Source: Melampsora larici-populina 98AG31 (Eukaryota; Basidiomycota; Pucciniomycetes; Pucciniales; Melampsoraceae). From it: a stretch of 64,000 nt of DNA. The notes beneath the pieces are model-generated. The model had not been told where the DNA came from, made no database searches, and worked only from the letters and a program-made list of their open reading frames with translations. Below, in pieces: positions 57,618-64,000 of the stretch. Where the stretch lies: assembly GCF_000204055.1 (NCBI RefSeq), contig NW_006768802.1, positions 729,437-793,436 of the forward strand, read 5' to 3'. Both the position numbers and the translations under genes were made by a program. Every line of letters starts with the position of its first letter. Within the stretch, counting starts at the first letter, position 1.

Positions 57618-59742
57618 GATTTGAGATTTGACGAATTTTGAAAATATATCATCGATCATGGGAAGTTGTTTAGATTCATACCACTTGATTGGAATTCTAT
57701 CTTTGTAAAACAAAAAATCTTCAAGGCAGTAGCTTCGGACAGGAAAAATCATGTAAAACACTACTCATGATAACATCAATCAAATAAGGAATCAAAAAAA
57801 ATTAATACATCATCGAAAATCTGATTTTTTTCAAAACTTCAAACGTAGACAAAAGAAAACGTTGATATGATGATAAACCAACGATGATCACATATTATAT
57901 GTTAATAAAATCAGAAATCAAACAAAAAACAAATCTAGACAATTCTAAGCGCGTATATAAACAAAAGAGAATGATGATTTTAATTGAATCTGATGTCTAA
58001 AAATGAGTGCTGAAAAATCTATGTGCTCCTAAAAAAACTATGTTCATTTCTAATGATCATAAACATCATGGGTTCTTTTGCAATTCAGAAACAAAAACCC
58101 ATCAAGACCTCATCATCATCTTTTCCAAGATGTTTTTACTTTAAAGTGTACCTTCTTGTATACTTTACTTTTCGTTCAACTTTGTGAAGTAAAATATTCA
58201 AAATATATCTTACTTTGTTATTTATACACAGGCCTGTTGGAGAAAAGAAAACCAATTATTCCTACTTTTCTTGCTGTGTTACATTAAACTTATCATGACA
58301 TGCATCTGATTATGCGCTGGATTGCATTGATGGCTTATGACTTACGCATACATTTATATGCATGAAGATATACTTTATCAAACAGACTCTGATGCTTCAA
58401 GCCTTGTAACTTGAGAGGGATTCTCTGAGTCTCAGTGTGAATAGATTATCATAACCTTTTGCGGAAGAGGTAAATGAACAGAAACGTTTCCTAAAAGTAC
58501 GTCCACCCGAGTCTTGAAGCTCGTCTCGATCGCTCAATTGCATAGATTGATAGGTTGGTGCAGACTTGCCGTGGCATGTGTTGCAATAGCTTCATCAAGG
58601 AAGCCAAGGTCGGTAAAAGGGTTTGTAACTTGGAATCCAGCCTGATCTTTTTTGAAAACTTCAATGATTCTTCAGCTGCGAGGTGACTGACGTGACGGTG
58701 AATTGTCAACAGTTGAAGACAAGCATGTCACAGTTTCAGGATCCTTTAAAAATTATTTCACATGGGCGCAGAAGAAATCTAACTCGACCTGGAAATCAAA
58801 GTCTAACATTTGGGATAGTTTAAATTCACCGGCATGAGCCGCTGATAGCCGTTGATATAAATGTACGGCACAGCCATTCTCATTCACCGAATATATGCGA
58901 GTGATCGATCGAGCTGGTAAGTAATTTATCGGCCTATGTACCAGTGATAAGACGAATCAATCTACAAATCGTTAACGAATCTTTCATGTTTTGTCTCTGT
59001 CAAGCCGATCATGGCATTTCGCAATATCATGATAATGTCGATTTCTCGGAAAAAGCACAGTAAAGCCAAGTTCGGATTCCGGTTCCTTGATGAGCTAGTC
59101 TGTACACAGCCATTTAAGACGCAGTGAACCAAAATAAAAGTCTATCGCCCATTCTACATAAATGGAGAAAATGTAGCGATATTACGACGCTACTTGTATC
59201 AACGGTACATGATCGTGAGGGTAGGGTACTCTTTCTAAAACCCAACTTTTTTGAATTTGACTCTGAACTAAATCAAATCATCTTGTAACTAGATCTTCTC
59301 GCCACCTTTGGAAGTCGATCACAATTTGCCCCTGCGCCGTCACCCAAGCGATTCGTCGAAACTAGAGCGAACTACAATTCTGGACCACAGTTTTTTTTGT
59401 AACAGATTGCTTAAGCACAGCCTACCTCACGATGCTCGGCTCTCCCTTTATGATTTCGAACAAGACAGTAATAGTGAGCTTCAATTGAGAAGAGTGAGTT
59501 CAGTCCCGAGAAATCCAGGGTGAGGCTTACCAAGCAAGTTTAATTTTTTTTACGCGAACTCTCTGTACGACGCGCCTGTCGCTCACGAAATACTTTGGTC
59601 AATCTTGCCTTTGAGCTTTGTTTCGAATTGGTGGAGATGCTCAATATCTGAAAGAATCGAAAGACTCATCTTCTTTTTCTTTTTAATCGAGTGTTGTGTC
59701 TTCATTTTCCAGTCTCTATCAATCCTAGGACATTTTCTTTCG
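57618..59742. other. Intergenic upstream of the glucan synthase gene
   Basis: No gene is supported. 59230-59742 should contain the promoter and 5' leader of the glucan synthase gene; an in-frame open stretch begins at 59605 but the signal peptide start is at 59743 or 59749. Confidence 0.5.
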
Positions 59743-62700
59743 ATGGTCATGTTATACAATCTTCAGCTATCTTGCTTGGTACTGATCTATGTCTTTCTGT
59801 TCTCACCTATCGATACTCATCCTTATGATCAAAGTTTGGAAAAGTACAATATCAATGTGAACCAGTCTGCTGGAAATCAAGTTCTTTCTTACAATGCTGA
59901 TTGGCCGGAAAAACGGATTAATGGCTATCATCCTAGTCCCTCAAATTGGCGTACCCTGCCCTTCTACACGGTGATCCTTGACAGGTTGAGTGACTCTGAT
60001 TTTCATTATATATGGATTAAAGCAATCTTGAAGAAATGTGACTGATTGTATGTTTGACTTTTGATAGATTGGTGGATGGTGATCCATCAAATAATGACTT
60101 CTTCGGCACTCGTTCTGAGTGGGAACAATCTGCAACTCGTAAGACATTTCTTACAACACTTGATACCAAACCATTCGTTCAAAATATCAACTTAATGTGA
60201 ACATTTCCCTATTTTCTGGACTTTTTTAATCAAGAACTAAGACACGGTGGAGATATCACAGGATTGGCACAAGATAGGGTCTTGGATTATATATAGTTGA
60301 GCATTTTCATGTCATCATTACATGAATTGATTCTAAAAGCACTTTATAATTCCAAACAGCGGAATGGGTTATCGAACTGTTTATATTGCTGGTACCCCCT
60401 GGGTGAATATGCCCTGGCAATCAGATAGTTATTCAGCACTCGACTTTACTTTGCTTGATCCACATTTCGGTACCTTGGAAGACTGGCGTGCAACGATTGA
60501 CAAGATCCATGCCAAAGGAATGTGAGTCTTTAAACTTCATCCTGTCTGAACAACACGCATAACCGACTGATGTCAAGGCTCTAGGTATGTGATGCTCGAC
60601 ATGACGGTCAACACAATGGGAGACCGCATTGGGTTCAAAAATTATGTGAATGTCACTGCACCATTTAGCTTGCAAGGTTACGAAGTCGAATATAAAGACG
60701 CTGCACGTACGCCATGGGGGCTCCGAACGTATACCGACTTCAACTTTACCAACACACGTTCTACGGACTGCCCACTTCCCAACTTTTATAGCTTGAACGG
60801 TTCCAAGGTTGAAGCATTCAACGAAACCATCACCGGATGTTATAATGGTGATTTTGATCAATACGGTGATCTTCAGGTTATTACTGTTTTTGAACCATTT
60901 CAAAGACAACTAGCAAAGTATGGAACTGTTCAAGATCGTCTTCGAGAATGGGATGAGATTGTAGCTCAAAAGCTAGAAAAACTTACTTGTCTCACTATCC
61001 AAGCTTTGGATCCGGATTGCTTCCGAATTGACAAAGCGTCTCAACTGACAGTCGACTTTACGGGAAGGTGGGGAAAGGCTTTAAAGAATTGTGCAAGAAG
61101 TTTAGGAAAAAATAATTTCTTTGCTTCTGGTGAAATGTAAGTGGATGAAGGAAATCAAAAGGTCAACCCATACGGCGAATGAAATCTTTTTTCTTTTTTC
61201 TTCTCATCCCAATGCAGTACAGATGGAGATAAGTTTGCAGCACTATACATTGGACGTGGTCGACAGCCTCAACATTATGCCAACTTGACTGTACAGGATG
61301 CACTACATATGACAGCCAATCAATCCCAATATTTCATGAGGGAAACTGAACTGCACGCATTTGATTCAGCTTTCTTTCAATACTCGGTTTATCGGACGTT
61401 GACGATTCTTTTGGGCTTGGATCACGAGGTTAATCCGAAGAATGATGTTCCAGTTGATCTAGTCACAGCCTGGAATTCACTCTTTGTCTCTAGTGAGAAA
61501 CATCATCTATCCCTCAGACGTACATCGAGATGCTAAAAGCTTACGATCATCTTTTTGATGACAGATGACTATTTAAACTCTGAAACTGGAGTGGTAGATC
61601 CTCGTCATCTGTATGGTACATCGAATCAGGATCTATTCAGGTGGTCTGCTATCCAAGACGGCACGGAAAAGATGTTATTAGGTCAACTTATCACTAACTT
61701 GGTAGTACCTGGCATCCCACTCCTTTATTATGGAGAGGAACAAGAGATGTATCTATTTGACTCGACAGGTTAGGTCTACTTTAGACTATTCTCTATATCA
61801 TCTTATTGTAGAAATGTTCGTAGTACTCACTCGAATTATTCTCGCGATATCCTTAGCCGACAATTACCATTACGGTCGTCAACCCATGACTTCCTCCCGC
61901 TCATGGCAAACCCATGGTTGCTATCGTGCAGGCTCATCATTATATAAGGACATGCCTATCGAGAAAGCGTTGAATGGATGTCATGATGAATGGAACAGTC
62001 TTGATCATTTCGACCCCACTCCAGCGCCTCGACATATGCTTAAGCACTTCACGTATCTTCGCTCTCAGTATGCTGCACTTCAGGATGGATTCAATCTCAC
62101 TCAGCACGGAAACTGGACAGAGACCAACCCATTTCCAAAATCACCTAAAACAAATCGAGAAACTGGCGTCTGGAGCGTGAGCCGGGGATTCATGATCAAT
62201 CAGCCAGTCGTAGGAAAAAATGCCAATGTGACTGTTTGGATATTGTACAGCAATCTCAATGAAACGAGAAAGTTGGAAAATGACTGTACATCAGCTCTTG
62301 GAATGTTCGCTCCATATTCAGACTCTATGACGATTCGAAATCTCATCTTTCCCTACGAAACGTATGATTTGAATGTGTCTCAAAACATATGGTCAGCAGA
62401 CGGACAGGGTCGCTACCGTGCTTGTCTTCCCTCGATCACATTGAATCCCTTTGGCTTCAAAGTCTTTGTGCCAGCCAGCGATTGGATGCCACCTATTCCA
62501 CACCTTGTAGGGTTTACACCAGGTCACGATGCGAGAATCACCTCCAAGCCGCATGAAACCAATTCAACTATTCCAATCAAGTTGATGTTCTCCGAGCAGA
62601 TGTCTTGCAGAAGTGTTTCTTCCGCGGTATCCCTCACGTACACGATCGATCCTTCTTCGGATTCAAAACCACAGATAGACAACAACGCAACGACATGCAC

Positions 62701-64000
62701 ATCTATGTCCCCTAATGCGAGCTCCTTTAAAGGTGTTCCTCCTGCTATGTGGATTTGGTCCAGTTCAATAATTCAAGCTGCCGATGGCATATACCAAATC
62801 ACTGTCAATAATGTGACCAGCAATGCGGGAGTGTCAACTGACTCGATAGACCATGTGATCATGCGGAAAGGCTCGACTGACAACCCGATAACTTTCCAGA
62901 ATGTGACCTACTCCAAAGGGATTCTGCAAAAGAAGTCAAACGGTATATTCAAAATCGTTTCAAACGCAGCTGGTGCCGATTCTATGCGTTATTCGATTGA
63001 TTTTGGGGAAACATACTCATCCTGGAGAAACTATACGTCTGAGTTTGAGTTGCCTTCTGACACATTCAGTACCGTCCAGTTTTGGAATGGGAACCATATC
63101 CGAGTTCAATATCATTCGAAGATGGCAGGCTCGGCAGCTCAAGCGGTGGATTCGGATTATGGCATCGGGCAAGAAATAGTAAGAAGAGTGCCCCAGCTAC
63201 TCTTGAAGGGGCCCTACAATCAATGGTACATAGACGTCCCGTAGAGCTCTAAGTAAAGCGCTTATCTCCAGCTGTCTATTGACCCATTTTGATTTTGATT
63301 TGCCAGGGGATTGGACTCCGGAATACCGAACAACTTCGTCCTTAGAGGAAAGAATTGGACCTTTGACGTTGGTTTTTGGATTGCCTTCCTAAGCTGACAA
63401 TTGACTGAATGTATGATTGCTACTTTTCAGGTCATCACAACGTGGCCCAATCACTTCCAGCTCACCACTTTCACTACGCGTGACGATGTTGTCTTCGGTG
63501 ACGTGGATGGGGATGGAGCGCTGGACGTTCTACCTCCTAATACACAAGCTCTCAATTATCTCAATCTTTCCCACCCAGCTTCACCATTTCTTGGATGGAG
63601 GATAACAGTAGATCAACTGAATATGACCTGGAGCGCTTATCCGATTGGAAATGAGTCTGTAGGAATCATGTTATTCTTTTTATTCGCTATCATTCCATTG
63701 TCAACAGCGATATTTGCTTGCTGGGTCTTCAGGAAAGCTTTTTATAGCATCAAATTTAACCAGGTGAGTATTCGATGATGATATCTAGAGAAGCCAGTCA
63801 CATTATACTCATTCAGTCTTCTTTCAAAATCTGTCCTCGAAGTATGGGTTCCAAGAGAAAAGTTCTTTCACAGTCGTTTCAAAATTACCATTCATTCAAA
63901 GTTCAATTGTATACCTAACACAAAAAAGCGAAAAGGCAGAGTTATCGAAGAGTGTTCAAGCGGAATCGCAAGCGGAGTCTCGCTGGCCAGAGAACCCGGC
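59743..64000 (+). CDS. ags1: Alpha-1,3-glucan synthase, N-terminal half (3' part outside window)
   Basis: Exons 59743-59984, 60068-60138, 60235-60295, 60360-60521, 60585-61136, 61218-61492, 61565-61768, 61857-63225, 63307-63367, 63431-63763 and 63843-64000+ join in phase to about 1160 residues so far. Family members run to about 2300-2500. Signal peptide MVMLYNLQLSCLVLIYVFLF, then an extracellular amylase-like GH13 domain: RTLPFYTVILDR, LRHGGDITGL, YIAGTPWVNMPW, CFRIDKASQ (catalytic Asp), FASGEI (Glu) and PGIPLLYYGEEQ. After a GDVDGDGALDVLPP segment a membrane helix (GIMLFFLFAIIPLSTAIFACW) begins the move to the cytosolic synthase domain, still outside the window. The enzyme polymerises cell-wall alpha-1,3-glucan at the plasma membrane. 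The call is confident. Confidence 0.93.

Overview
Eukaryotic, almost certainly fungal DNA. Genes carry many short introns (mostly about 50-100 nt) with GT-AG ends. The combination of a KDZ transposase with CxC cysteine pairs, a TET/JBP-type dioxygenase, a FAR1/OTU gene, a cell-wall alpha-1,3-glucan synthase and AT-rich, transposon-filled intergenic DNA points to a basidiomycete, most likely a rust fungus (Pucciniales, Melampsora-like). The species-level guess is inference.

Layout. 1-16.4 kb is an accessory block: the 3' end of an unknown gene (+), a 7-exon TET/JBP-like dioxygenase gene (+, 1788-4259), an AT-rich tandem array, a large inverted-repeat element, an apparently intact 11-exon KDZ transposase gene (-, 12760-9285) and a FAR1-like/OTU gene (-). 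17.1-18.9 kb is a long inverted-repeat structure ending just after a 14-exon secreted alpha-amylase gene (-, 21401-18907). Next comes a LENG1/CIR_N-type gene (-, 23620-22367) that needs a GC-AG intron. 24-27.7 kb is gene-poor with at least one short TIR element.

27.7-43.6 kb holds two nearly complete LTR retrotransposons whose ends I could place to the base. One is a Ty1/copia element (27731-33736) with identical 228-bp LTRs and TSD CTTTT. The other is a Ty3/gypsy chromovirus-like element (36130-43571) with 429-bp LTRs and TSD GATTA. Each carries a nested MITE with its own target duplication. They flank the first of three tandem calmodulin genes (34.2, 44.0 and 46.0 kb), so the gypsy insertion split the calmodulin array.

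48.5-53.7 kb has two tandem membrane-anchored metallophosphatase paralogs on the minus strand: one keeps the metal-binding motifs, the other has lost most of them. 56-57.6 kb is a divergent pair of unknown genes. 59.7 kb to the window end is the 5' half of an alpha-1,3-glucan synthase gene.

How they may work together: the amylase and alpha-glucan synthase both act on alpha-glucan. The KDZ and TET/JBP genes belong to families reported as linked in basidiomycetes. The calmodulins and phosphatases are small local families that look duplicated and diverging. All exon models come from reading splice sites and phase by eye; coordinates agree with frame, but no transcript evidence was available.
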